Shown here: one piece after another, positions 1-7,033 of the stretch
Layout: every line of letters begins with the position of its first letter
Numbering within the stretch: position 1 is the first letter of the stretch
Assembly: GCA_009827205.1 (NCBI GenBank)
Contig: WUAK01000095.1
Coordinates: 1-9,589, forward strand
DNA from: Phycisphaeraceae bacterium
GTDB lineage: Bacteria > Planctomycetota > Phycisphaerae > Phycisphaerales > UBA1924
DNA: 9,589 nucleotides
Direction of reading: 5' to 3'
The notes under the pieces: model-generated
Databases searched by the model: none
The model's input: the letters and a program-made list of their open reading frames with translations, nothing else
What the model was told of the DNA's origin: nothing
Position numbers and translations under genes: made by a program

Positions 1-1
1 G

Positions 2-1756
2 GTCGAGCACTCACACGTCCGCGCCAGGACCGGTGAGTCTGATGCCGTCTTCGACGCTGCGCGGGAACTCACCCCAACACCCGAGCAGCAGAATGCGATC
101 GATGGCATCGCGGCTTCGCTGGGCACATTCACGACCCACCTGCTGCACGGCATCACCGGCTCGGGCAAGACCGAGGTCTACCTCAACCTCATCGAACACG
201 CCCTCGCAAAGAACCAAACAGCTCTCATGCTCGTGCCCGAGATCGCGCTGACGCCGCAGACCGCGGGCCGTGTCCAGTCTCGATTCGGCGCCGAACGTGT
301 CGCTGTCCTCCACTCGGGACTGACCGCCGCACAGCGCAACAGCGCGTGGGCGAGCATCCTCGACGGCTCGGCACAGGTCGTCGTGGGCGCACGATCTGCC
401 GTCTTTGCCCCGATCAATCGTCTCGGCCTGATCATCGTCGACGAGGAGCACGACGGCTCGTACAAACAAGACCAGGTCCCCCGCTACAACGCACGCGATG
501 TTGCCATCAAACGCGCCCAGATGAACAGCTGCCCGGTCATCCTGGGCTCTGCGACGCCCTCACTCGAATCGTGGGCGAACGCAACAGCCGGGAGATCGAA
601 ACTCTGGTCATTGCCCAACCGGGTCGGCGGAGCGGCACTTCCCAAGGTGCGCATTGTCGACATGTTCGAAGAGCGACAGAACTACGCAGATCTGCACGGC
701 GGCGCATTGCCCCAGGAACTACTCGTCGGCCCGACACTCGAGCGTGCCCTGCAGCGCACGCTGACCAACGGAGGTCAGGCTGTCCTCTTGCTCAACAAGC
801 GAGGCCTCGCCGGATTCGTCGGCTGCACATCCGCCTCCTGCAAGTGGGCACTCGAATGCAACCACTGCTCGGCGAAGATGGTCGTGCACCGCTTCGGATC
901 CGTACCACAGGGCGGTTATGTCCGGTGCCATCACTGCAACTACGAACAACAACTCCCTAAGAGCTGCCCAGACTGTGATGGCAAGCTCCGCCAATTCGGC
1001 GCCGGCACCCAGCGCGCGGAAGAAGTCATCGAGCGGCTGACACAGTCCATGCCAGCGCCATGCCGACTTGTAGCTGGCGACACGCTCGTGCGCGTTGATG
1101 CCGACACCATGCGCACGGGACGCGACCTGTTTGAGACCCTCGCCCGGTTCTCGCGGGGGGAGATCAGAGTGCTGCTGGGCACACAGATGATTTCCAAGGG
1201 CCTCGACGTTCCAAACGTGCGGCTTGTCGGCGTGCTCTCGGCGGACACCGCGCTCAATCTGCCGGACTTCCGCGCTGGCGAACGTACATTCCAGCTCGTC
1301 TCCCAAGTCGCGGGTCGCGCAGGCCGGGGCGAACACCCGGGAGAGGTGATTGTCCAGACGTTCGAGCCCGAGGCCCCTGCGATTGAACTCGCAGCCCATC
1401 ACGCGTACACCGACTTTGCGAGCCAAGAGCTCGCACTGCGTCAGAACGTGGGCCTGCCGCCAGTCAGGCGAATGGCGCGGATCGTCAGCAGGGACAAAGA
1501 CCTCGCCAAGGCACAAGCCGCGGCAGAGCAGATCGCTGGCGACACCGATTCGATCAAGGACGAGTTCGGACTCACGCTCATGGGACCGATGCCCTGCCCC
1601 ATCGAGCGCATCAGCGATCATTTCCGAATCGCTGTTGAGATCTCTGCCCCAAACTCCATCAGCTTGCAGCGCGCGATGCATGTCCTCCGGGCCCGAGGCG
1701 TGCTTCTGGGTGATACAAAGACAGCCATCGATGTCGACCCTCTCGCGCTGCTCTAG
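2..1756 (+). CDS. priA: Primosomal protein N' (replication restart helicase PriA), 5'-truncated by window edge
   Basis: PriA is a superfamily 2 3'-5' DNA helicase that recognises abandoned replication forks and reloads the replisome. The frame is open from base 2 and 584 residues are present. The missing N-terminal part should be most of the 3'-DNA-end-binding domain, judging from the usual length of about 730 residues. Counting from base 2, the Walker A loop GITGSGKT is at residues 50-57, the DEEH box at 147-150, VLGSATPSLES (motif III) just after 175, and the late helicase motifs GTQMISKGLD and QVAGRAGRG lie beyond 370. Eight zinc-site cysteines occur at about 275, 280, 286, 289, 309, 312, 322 and 325. 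The first pair is CxxxxC rather than the usual CxxC. The C-terminal domain looks complete to the TAG stop. murD begins eight bases downstream, so the two are probably co-transcribed. The identification is secure; only the 5' end is unknown. Confidence 0.97.
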   Translation, partial: VEHSHVRARTGESDAVFDAARELTPTPEQQNAIDGIAASLGTFTTHLLHGITGSGKTEVYLNLIEHALAKNQTALMLVPEIALTPQTAGRVQSRFGAERVAVLHSGLTAAQRNSAWASILDGSAQVVVGARSAVFAPINRLGLIIVDEEHDGSYKQDQVPRYNARDVAIKRAQMNSCPVILGSATPSLESWANATAGRSKLWSLPNRVGGAALPKVRIVDMFEERQNYADLHGGALPQELLVGPTLERALQRTLTNGGQAVLLLNKRGLAGFVGCTSASCKWALECNHCSAKMVVHRFGSVPQGGYVRCHHCNYEQQLPKSCPDCDGKLRQFGAGTQRAEEVIERLTQSMPAPCRLVAGDTLVRVDADTMRTGRDLFETLARFSRGEIRVLLGTQMISKGLDVPNVRLVGVLSADTALNLPDFRAGERTFQLVSQVAGRAGRGEHPGEVIVQTFEPEAPAIELAAHHAYTDFASQELALRQNVGLPPVRRMARIVSRDKDLAKAQAAAEQIAGDTDSIKDEFGLTLMGPMPCPIERISDHFRIAVEISAPNSISLQRAMHVLRARGVLLGDTKTAIDVDPLALL

Positions 1757-1764
1757 CATCCGAC

Positions 1765-3048
1765 ATGTCAGAACGAGCCACGATCATGGGACTGGGCCGG
1801 TACGGCGGAGGCGCCGGCGCCGCCCGCTACCTCATCGGCAAGGGCTTCGACGTCACCGTGACTGATCTCGCAAGCGAAACCGAGCTTGCCGAAGCGGTGG
1901 ACTCGATACGAGATTTGGTTGATGAGGGCTCGGCTCGTCTTCACCTCGGCGAGCACAATGTCAGTGATTTCACAACATGCACGCTGCTTGTCGCAAACCC
2001 AGCGGTCAGAAAGCCCTGGGAGAACAGATTTATCCGCAGCGCACAAGCCGCGGGCGTTCGCATCACGACGGAGATCGGGCTCGCTATCGACGCGATCCCT
2101 CGATCGTGCCGAGTTGTTGGTGTCACGGGCAGCGCCGGTAAGAGCACGACCAGCGCGATGCTGCACGCCGGTCTTGTGGGTGCAGGCTGCAACTCGATCC
2201 TTGGAGGCAACATCGGAGGGAGTCTGCTGGGCAGCGTTGACTCGATCGAGCCCGACTCAACGATCGTGCTCGAACTCTCGAGCGCGATGCTCTGGTGGCT
2301 CGCCCAACCCGGCACGACCGAGCGAGGCGCGTTCCTCGATGCGGCGCTCATCACCAACATCTCACCGAACCACCTCGACTGGCACGGCACCGAAGAACAC
2401 TACCGGCTTTCAAAGCTCGGGATCGCTTCGCTGCTCAAACCTGAGGCCCCACTGATCACCGGCAAAGGTGCAAACAGCGAGTACGCTCCAAACTATGCGA
2501 TCGAACTCATTGACGAGTTACCAGAATTGCACACACCGGGTGGACACAACAGGCTCAATGCATCTGCCGCACTCAAGGCCTGCGAACTGCTCGGTTGTGA
2601 TCTTGCGCGAGCGGTTCAAGGGGTTGCTGAGTTCGCGGGCCTGCCCCACCGACTTGAGTTCGTGGGCGAGCTTCGTGGTGTGCGTTGGTACAACGACAGC
2701 AAATCGACCACCGCTGAGGCAACCTCACTCGCGCTCGACGCGCTCGCTCCAAACCCGGTACATCTCATCGTGGGTGGCAGCGACAAGGGCGTGGATTTAT
2801 CGCCGATCGCCGATCTCGCCGGGCGTGCCGCGTCGCTGGTTTGCATCGGCCAGACCGGCCAAGCGATTGCGGAGCTTGCCGGTGTGGACTACGCAGGCAC
2901 CCTCGAACAAGCCGTGGAAGCACTCAGCAAGAAGACTGTGAGGGGCGACGCGGTCGTGCTCAGCCCGGGCTGCGCCTCGTTCGATCAGTTCCGGAACTTT
3001 GAGCATCGCGGGGATCTATTCAAGGAACTGGTACACTCACTGGCATGA
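1765..3048 (+). CDS. murD: UDP-N-acetylmuramoyl-L-alanine:D-glutamate ligase (MurD), compact variant
   Basis: Cytoplasmic ATP-dependent Mur ligase that adds D-glutamate to UDP-MurNAc-L-alanine during peptidoglycan precursor synthesis. The product is 427 residues. Visible family landmarks are an N-terminal Rossmann-like glycine cluster (residues 9-18), P-loop GSAGKSTT (122-129), NHLDWHG (202-208), the lysine expected to be carbamylated (K217 in SKLGI), GGHNRLNASAA (259-269), GLPHR (292-296), NDSKST (310-315), GGSDKG (337-342) and SPGCASFDQF (400-409). The P-loop has Ala where most MurD proteins have Asn (GxNGKS/T), and the usual ELSSFQL reads ELSSAML. The segment between K217 and the GGHN box is about 30 residues shorter than in E. 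coli MurD. The ATG follows the priA stop by eight bases without a clear Shine-Dalgarno, suggesting translational coupling. The downstream gene starts inside its stop codon. Another Mur ligase is unlikely given the MurD-specific C-terminal motifs. Confidence 0.94.
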   Translation: MSERATIMGLGRYGGGAGAARYLIGKGFDVTVTDLASETELAEAVDSIRDLVDEGSARLHLGEHNVSDFTTCTLLVANPAVRKPWENRFIRSAQAAGVRITTEIGLAIDAIPRSCRVVGVTGSAGKSTTSAMLHAGLVGAGCNSILGGNIGGSLLGSVDSIEPDSTIVLELSSAMLWWLAQPGTTERGAFLDAALITNISPNHLDWHGTEEHYRLSKLGIASLLKPEAPLITGKGANSEYAPNYAIELIDELPELHTPGGHNRLNASAALKACELLGCDLARAVQGVAEFAGLPHRLEFVGELRGVRWYNDSKSTTAEATSLALDALAPNPVHLIVGGSDKGVDLSPIADLAGRAASLVCIGQTGQAIAELAGVDYAGTLEQAVEALSKKTVRGDAVVLSPGCASFDQFRNFEHRGDLFKELVHSLA

Positions 3049-3809
3049 TCATCGCATCTCTGTTGACCGCTGCCTCGCTGCTGCTGCAACCCGAAGCGGA
3101 GAATCTCACCGGTCGTGTCGAGGCGTTCGATGGTGTTGTTGTCGATTACGACGAGAGATCTGTGGAGGTCGCGGGCTTCATGCCTGTCGATGTCTCGCAC
3201 GAGGAAACACCGGACGTCTGGATCGAACTCATCGCAGAAGCGCACGGCGTACGAGACTTCGAGGCACTCATCAGCCTCGAGACCGAGGCCCGAAACGTGC
3301 ACGCTGCCTTGCTGATGCTCGGGCTTGAGCCTGGCTCGCCCGGACGAATCGATGTTGACCACTCAAAGGAAGACAGCCCTCTGACGCGCGTCGATCCAAC
3401 TGGCCCAGAGTTGTCTGTTCGTATCCGGTTCGAAAGAGACGGCACCATGGTCACAGAAGACCCCACGACATGGGTGCACGATCCGGAAACCGGACAGGTG
3501 TTCAGCGATCTGAAACCCCGCTTCTTCTTCGGTGGTTCTTCTTTCCGTACGTTCGAGGGCGAAGAGTGGTACATGGCGCGCGTCGAGGGAACAGTCGTCG
3601 GGCTCTGCACATTCGGCACGATCGATGGAGGAACCGAGATAGTTGGCTGCACGCCTGTTCTCAGCCCTCATTCTGATATGGGTGACCCGGTCTGGTACAC
3701 GATCAATGAACTCGTGCCCGCATACGGCACCGAGTTGACACTTGTGCTAACAGTTGTAGAAGAGGATACAGGAGAGGAGGCTGGTGTCAGCGAGGAACGC
3801 GGAGAGTGA
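3045..3809 (+). CDS. YdjY-domain secreted protein of unknown function
   Basis: A 254-residue protein whose ATG overlaps the murD stop (ATGA), so it is very probably translated by coupling in the same operon. The N-terminus has a short hydrophobic stretch (residues 2-14, IIASLLTAASLLL) without basic residues. This suggests a weak signal peptide and export, by inference. Residues from about 39 to 238 match what I know of the YdjY domain: an acidic strand region, then FEALISLETEARNVHAALL (72-90) and LGLEPGSPG (92-100), which is the family's 'hE(S/A)L...vHAALL.LG..PG' core. Further on come FFGGSSF (161-167), EGTVVGL (181-187) and a C-terminal PAYGTELTLVL (225-235). YdjY proteins are common in Planctomycetota, but their molecular role is unknown to me. 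The last 15 residues are acidic. The gene runs 23 bases into the 3' end of the opposing htrA gene. Confidence 0.82.
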   Translation: MIIASLLTAASLLLQPEAENLTGRVEAFDGVVVDYDERSVEVAGFMPVDVSHEETPDVWIELIAEAHGVRDFEALISLETEARNVHAALLMLGLEPGSPGRIDVDHSKEDSPLTRVDPTGPELSVRIRFERDGTMVTEDPTTWVHDPETGQVFSDLKPRFFFGGSSFRTFEGEEWYMARVEGTVVGLCTFGTIDGGTEIVGCTPVLSPHSDMGDPVWYTINELVPAYGTELTLVLTVVEEDTGEEAGVSEERGE

Positions 3810-5199
3810 TCTCTTTGCGTTCCCCGTTCTGGTCCTCGACAATAAACTCGAGAGGCTCGCCGTAATTGAATTCACTGCGCCCGACGATGCCATAGAAATC
3901 AAGTGCACCTTCGACCATCTGATCTTCGACACCCACGATAAACTGACCGGCTCTGAACCCCAGTTCATAGGCCGATGACTCGCGCCGCACCCGTACGAGC
4001 AGCAGCCTATCGTCGCCTTGGTTGAGGGCGATCCCCGCCTCGGCCAATCGCTCACGGACACTTTCCTCGTACAAGTTCGCTACCGGGAATTCCGCGAGTG
4101 AGACCGGGATTTCGATCTCCTCTCCGTCGCGCCAGAGCTTGACAGAGATGGTCGAATCGGGCTTGGCGGTCGTGACAACCGAGCGGAGGTGATGCCAGCG
4201 GGTGATCCGGTTGCCGTTGATCTCGGCGATGATGTCGCGGGGCTGGATGCCCGCGCGGTCCGCGGCGAGCCCGGTCAGGACCTCACCAACGATCACGCCC
4301 ATGCCGTGGAAGTTTCCTTCAACATCTTTGATGGGGGTCTGTGCCGCGATCCGGTCGGCCTGGATGCCGAGATATCCCCTGCGGACTTCACCGGTTTCAA
4401 TGATCTGATCGACTACCGACTCGATCACACCAAGCGGGATCGCGAAGCTGATGCCCGCGCTCTGTCCGTCGCGGACGCCGTCACCGTTACGACCGGTCGC
4501 GATCGCAACATTCATTCCTATGACATCGCCCTGTGCGTTCACGAGCGGTCCGCCCGAGTTGCCCGGGTTCACTGCAGCGTCGGTCTGGATGTAGTTCGTG
4601 AATGTGTTCCCAGAGCCTCTCGTCTCGGGGTTCCGACCAAGCCCAGAGACGATGCCCTCACTCATCGAGAACTTGAAGTTAAACGGCGAGCCAAACGCGA
4701 ACACGCGCTCACCAACGTTCACCCGTTGGTTACTCGCTCTGCGGAGCGGTATAACACCAATCCCGGGATCAACCTTGACCACGGCGATATCAGTAAAAGA
4801 ATCCGACGCGAGAAGCTTGCCCCGCATCACACGTCCGTCGGCAAACTCGACATCGATCCGGTCTGCCCTGCCCACGACGTGAGCATTGGTGATGATGTGA
4901 CCCTCTTCGTCGTACACCCAACCCGAACCAGACGACGCGCTGCCGAACTGCCTCCCGTTGCTTTGGATCAACACTTCGATATGCGTGATGGAGGGCTCGG
5001 TCGCGATCGCGATATTGCGGACCGCTCGATCGATGCGCTGCAGGATGTCGTCGTCGTCGATGACCTGTCTTGCGAGCATGACTTCGGCGGTATTACTGGC
5101 AAAGACCATCTGGCGAATCGCCGTGGGCCCGGCAAGCATGACCGCAGCCACGCCAAACAACACCACCAACGCCGGCCCGATCGCAACAAACTTCCGCAT
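3787..5199 (-). CDS. htrA: HtrA/DegP-family periplasmic serine protease with two PDZ domains
   Basis: Trypsin-like protease/chaperone of envelope protein quality control. I chose the ATG at 5199 (470 residues) because a strong AGAGGAG lies seven bases upstream and the protein then starts MRKF followed by a hydrophobic segment (residues 5-24), an uncleaved anchor or signal peptide. An ATG 108 bases further upstream has no Shine-Dalgarno and adds a polar extension. Catalytic triad: His107 in ITNAHVV, Asp137 in FTDIAVVKV and Ser215 in GNSGGPLV, all intact. PDZ1 spans about 270-370 (carboxylate-loop region GYLGI, then GLAADRAGIQPRDII). PDZ2 spans about 380-470 and is more divergent (ELGFRAGQFIVGV). 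Length and order match DegP/DegQ/DegS-type proteins, with two PDZ domains favouring DegP/DegQ. The 3' end overlaps the opposing YdjY-domain gene by 23 bases. No close partner gene hints at a specific substrate. Confidence 0.95.
   Translation of the reverse strand: MRKFVAIGPALVVLFGVAAVMLAGPTAIRQMVFASNTAEVMLARQVIDDDDILQRIDRAVRNIAIATEPSITHIEVLIQSNGRQFGSASSGSGWVYDEEGHIITNAHVVGRADRIDVEFADGRVMRGKLLASDSFTDIAVVKVDPGIGVIPLRRASNQRVNVGERVFAFGSPFNFKFSMSEGIVSGLGRNPETRGSGNTFTNYIQTDAAVNPGNSGGPLVNAQGDVIGMNVAIATGRNGDGVRDGQSAGISFAIPLGVIESVVDQIIETGEVRRGYLGIQADRIAAQTPIKDVEGNFHGMGVIVGEVLTGLAADRAGIQPRDIIAEINGNRITRWHHLRSVVTTAKPDSTISVKLWRDGEEIEIPVSLAEFPVANLYEESVRERLAEAGIALNQGDDRLLLVRVRRESSAYELGFRAGQFIVGVEDQMVEGALDFYGIVGRSEFNYGEPLEFIVEDQNGERKEITLRVPR
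3794..3823 (+). terminator. Candidate hairpin terminator at the convergent ydjY-domain/htrA overlap
   Basis: Arms GGAACGCGGAGAG (3794-3806) and CTCTTTGCGTTCC (3811-3823) form a 13-bp stem in plus-strand RNA, 11 Watson-Crick pairs plus two G-U wobbles. The four-base loop TGAT contains the stop codon of the upstream YdjY-domain gene. In minus-strand RNA the two wobbles become A-C mismatches, so the structure favours the plus-strand transcript. No U-tract follows, so this is not a classical intrinsic terminator. It may be a U-less terminator or a 3'-end-stabilising hairpin. The whole element also codes for the end of HtrA. Confidence 0.45.
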
Positions 5200-5206
5200 G
5201 GAGCTG

Positions 5207-5213
5207 CTCCTCT
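5207..5213 (-). promoter_or_regulatory. Ribosome binding site of htrA
   Basis: The minus strand reads AGAGGAG with a seven-base spacer to the ATG at 5199. It is the reason for preferring this start over the ATG at 5307, which is preceded only by CGATCCTA. Confidence 0.7.
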
Positions 5214-5318
5214 GCTCCTGGACCGCCCGGCGGGTAGCCCAAGCACTGTCAATACCGCTGGGAGGCCTCTCGGCTTCATCAGGGCGAGGAGCACGACCCC
5301 ACTTCATTAGGATCGGCT

Positions 5319-5393
5319 ATGGGTCTCTTCGACAGGTACGCGACTTTGGTTGCGGGTCAGTCTCAGGTCGTCCAGCCCTCGGTCGTCGCGTAA
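5319..5393 (+). CDS. Candidate 24-residue small ORF between htrA and panB
   Basis: This short plus-strand ORF lies in the 247-base gap between the htrA start and the panB stop, divergent from htrA. The ATG is preceded by AGGA (5309-5312) at a six-base spacing, a good Shine-Dalgarno position, and the frame ends with TAA at 5391-5393. The peptide begins MGLFDRYATLV and ends in QVVQPSVVA. I recognise no family. Short ORFs with an acceptable ribosome site arise by chance, and only the position in otherwise non-coding DNA and the spacing support it. The rest of the gap (5394-5446 and 5214-5318) shows nothing I can name. Confidence 0.25.
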   Translation: MGLFDRYATLVAGQSQVVQPSVVA

Positions 5394-5446
5394 CCGGCAC
5401 GTGCGCCCAGTCTATCGGACGGCCTTGCTGACCGCGAGAGGCAGAT

Positions 5447-6367
5447 TCACCGGCTGTAGAACCGGTCGGCCTCGCCCTCTCGCATCTCGTAACCCTTGCC
5501 CCCGATGTCTCTAAGCGACACGCGCTTCACCCAGTCGGCAGCCGCAGCCTGGATCTCCGTGCCCAAGGACGCCGACCTCTCGGCGAACCTCGGCGGGGCA
5601 TCGGTCATTCCCAGCAGATCCTGAACAACCAGGATCTGCCCGTGGCACGCGGGGCCTGCGCCGATCCCGATCAGAGGCACGCTTGTCTCGCGGAGCACAC
5701 GCTCGGTCACCTCAGGGGGGACCGCCTCGATCAGGAGCAGAACCGCGCCGGCTCGCTCGAGCGCGACCGCGTCACGAACGATCCGCTCGGCCTCGTCGGC
5801 GCTCCGACCGGCTGACCCGTACCCACCCGCAAGAGCCGCGGTCGAGGGCCGCGAACCGACGTGCGCGCAAACGGCAATGCCCGCTCTTGTCATCCGTTCA
5901 ACCAGCGGCGTATACGTCTCATCAACCTCGAGCTTCACGCAGTCCGCGTTGCCCTCGGTCATGAACCGCCCCGCGTTGATCATCGCGTCGTCCGCGTTTG
6001 CCTGGTAGCTCATAAACGGCATGTCGGCCATCACGAACGCGTTGGGAGCCCCACGCCTGACTGCTGCCGTCAGCGTGATCGTCAGATCAAGCGGCATCTG
6101 AACCGTGCGATCGAAACCGAGCACGACCTCTGCCGCGGAATCGCCGATCAGGAGCACTGGCACACCCGCGCGTTCGAGCCAGCGCGAGGTGGTCGCGTCG
6201 TACGCTGTCAGACACGCGAACGCGTCACCTGTATTCGCCATCTTGCGCAGCGTTCGGAGGGTGACTCGCTTCTTGAGCGGCGTGCCAAGCAACGACTCTG
6301 ATTTTTCGTGAGATGACACTGCTGTGACCTCGACGGGCGGCTTGCGATCGGATGCCGTTCGACTCAT
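5447..6367 (-). CDS. panB: 3-methyl-2-oxobutanoate hydroxymethyltransferase (ketopantoate hydroxymethyltransferase)
   Basis: First committed enzyme of pantothenate (vitamin B5) and coenzyme A synthesis. It transfers a hydroxymethyl group from methylene-tetrahydrofolate to alpha-ketoisovalerate in the cytoplasm. With the ATG at 6367 it has 306 residues. AGGA lies about six bases upstream, and longer readings through 6529 would run across the divergent neighbour. Visible motifs: LTAYD (53-57), GDS with metal ligand D76 (75-77), MADMPFMSYQ with D115 (113-122), NAGRFM (131-136), KLE with E147 (145-147), GGYGSAGR (181-188), the catalytic glutamate E214 in LLLIEAVP, and GIGAGPACHGQILVVQDLLG (234-253). 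The family is usually about 265 residues. Here there is an N-terminal extension of about 25 residues and a C-terminal tail of about 20. The usual GHIGLTPQ reads AHVGSRPS. No panC or panD is adjacent. A perfect hairpin lies inside the gene. Confidence 0.95.
   Translation of the reverse strand: MSRTASDRKPPVEVTAVSSHEKSESLLGTPLKKRVTLRTLRKMANTGDAFACLTAYDATTSRWLERAGVPVLLIGDSAAEVVLGFDRTVQMPLDLTITLTAAVRRGAPNAFVMADMPFMSYQANADDAMINAGRFMTEGNADCVKLEVDETYTPLVERMTRAGIAVCAHVGSRPSTAALAGGYGSAGRSADEAERIVRDAVALERAGAVLLLIEAVPPEVTERVLRETSVPLIGIGAGPACHGQILVVQDLLGMTDAPPRFAERSASLGTEIQAAAADWVKRVSLRDIGGKGYEMREGEADRFYSR
5614..5639. repeat. Perfect 10-bp inverted repeat inside panB
   Basis: GCAGATCCTG (5614-5623), loop AACAAC (5624-5629), CAGGATCTGC (5630-5639). 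The arms are exact reverse complements and could form a stable hairpin in panB mRNA. It encodes part of the conserved GQILVVQDLLG motif, where two similar codon runs (CAG ATC CTG and CAG GAT CTG) create the symmetry, so it may be coincidental. Confidence 0.6.
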
Positions 6368-6382
6368 GGCATATCCTAGGCC

Positions 6383-7033
6383 GTGGCACAGCAAGGACTT
6401 CGATTGACCAGTACGCCCGGCACGCCTGGCGATCGTGCTGCTCGGCAATCCCAACCGGATCATCGCTCCCTGTACGCAATAGCCACCAGTAGGCTTGTGG
6501 GCCACCTCGCCCGTTTCCAGAAGTCTCACAAACTCACACGCCCCATCAAACTGCTCGACGTTTCAGGCGGGAAGCCAGATCTGCTCAGAGAGCTCTGCTC
6601 ATCTGCCTCGAAACACTCACTCTCAGTCGAGATGACGGTGCTCGCGGAATCTGAGACTGTCGCTGAGCTGCTCACCGATGTTGAATCCGATTTCGCTTCG
6701 ATAGACAGAGTGCCCGACACGCTCGATGTGTACCTGGAGAAGGCGAGCACTGGAGACTTTGATTGCGTTCACACCGCTCTGTGCATGACGCAGCTCCGTG
6801 AGGTGCCGATGCTGACCCGGCTCGGGAAGCTCGAACGTCTCTCATCACCGCTGTTCGTGTGGACAGATCTGCCCCGCGGTGCCAGTCGCAAGCAGTACCG
6901 CGACATGATGAATCGTGTGGATCTCGGGTTTTGCGCTTACAAGAAACCGCTGCGTTCGCCGGTGTTTACCATCGCCGGTGAGCGGAAGCCGTTCGCGACG
7001 ATCATGCGAAGCGAGCCCGGTGCCGTTCGATAA
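6383..7033 (+). CDS. Degenerate class I SAM-methyltransferase-like protein
   Basis: 216 residues from a GTG at 6383. A TTG at 6404 (209 residues) is a credible alternative because AAGGA (6393-6397) lies six bases before it, whereas the GTG has no usable ribosome site. The fold guess rests on order and spacing. A strand-loop IKLLDVSGGKPDLLRELC (about 55-72) sits where motif I normally reads LLDVGxGxGDL. Next comes a strand with an acidic end (VLAES, 86-90), then FDCVHTALCMTQL (124-136) resembling motif IV, and LFVWTDLPRG (151-160) resembling the post-motif 'vvnDLlRs' strand of small methyltransferases. The canonical GxGxG is lost, so SAM binding is uncertain. It is divergent from panB by 15 bases and its last 32 bases overlap the opposing oxidase. 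Substrate unknown; it could be a non-enzymatic relative. Confidence 0.55.
   Translation: MAQQGLRLTSTPGTPGDRAARQSQPDHRSLYAIATSRLVGHLARFQKSHKLTRPIKLLDVSGGKPDLLRELCSSASKHSLSVEMTVLAESETVAELLTDVESDFASIDRVPDTLDVYLEKASTGDFDCVHTALCMTQLREVPMLTRLGKLERLSSPLFVWTDLPRGASRKQYRDMMNRVDLGFCAYKKPLRSPVFTIAGERKPFATIMRSEPGAVR
6393..6397 (+). promoter_or_regulatory. Shine-Dalgarno AAGGA favouring a TTG start
   Basis: AAGGA is followed by a six-base spacer and TTG at 6404, in frame with the methyltransferase-like gene. A weak -10-like TATCCT at 6372-6377 would place transcription start near 6384, giving a leader of about 20 bases. No matching -35 box is seen. Confidence 0.4.

Noticed and set aside
719..1759. 346-codon open frame on the minus strand opposite priA
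   Set aside because: Shadow of priA in G+C-rich DNA. The plus strand has full PriA motifs and the minus product has no recognisable family.
5000..5015. TCGCGATCGCGA and other GCGATCGC-like palindromes as a functional repeat
   Set aside because: Explained by Ile-Ala codon runs (ATC GCG) in coding DNA; no regular spacing was noticed.
4189..5310. 373-codon open frame on the plus strand opposite htrA
   Set aside because: The translation is rich in Asp, Arg and His without domains. The minus strand carries an intact protease triad and two PDZ domains.
5449..5466. ACCGG/CCGGT repeat at the panB stop as a terminator
   Set aside because: Only five base pairs with an eight-base loop, on the coding side of the stop, and no U-tract.
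6368..6529. Longer N-terminus for PanB (start at 6529)
   Set aside because: It would cover the divergent gene's start, the extra residues do not resemble PanB, and the ATG at 6367 has AGGA upstream.
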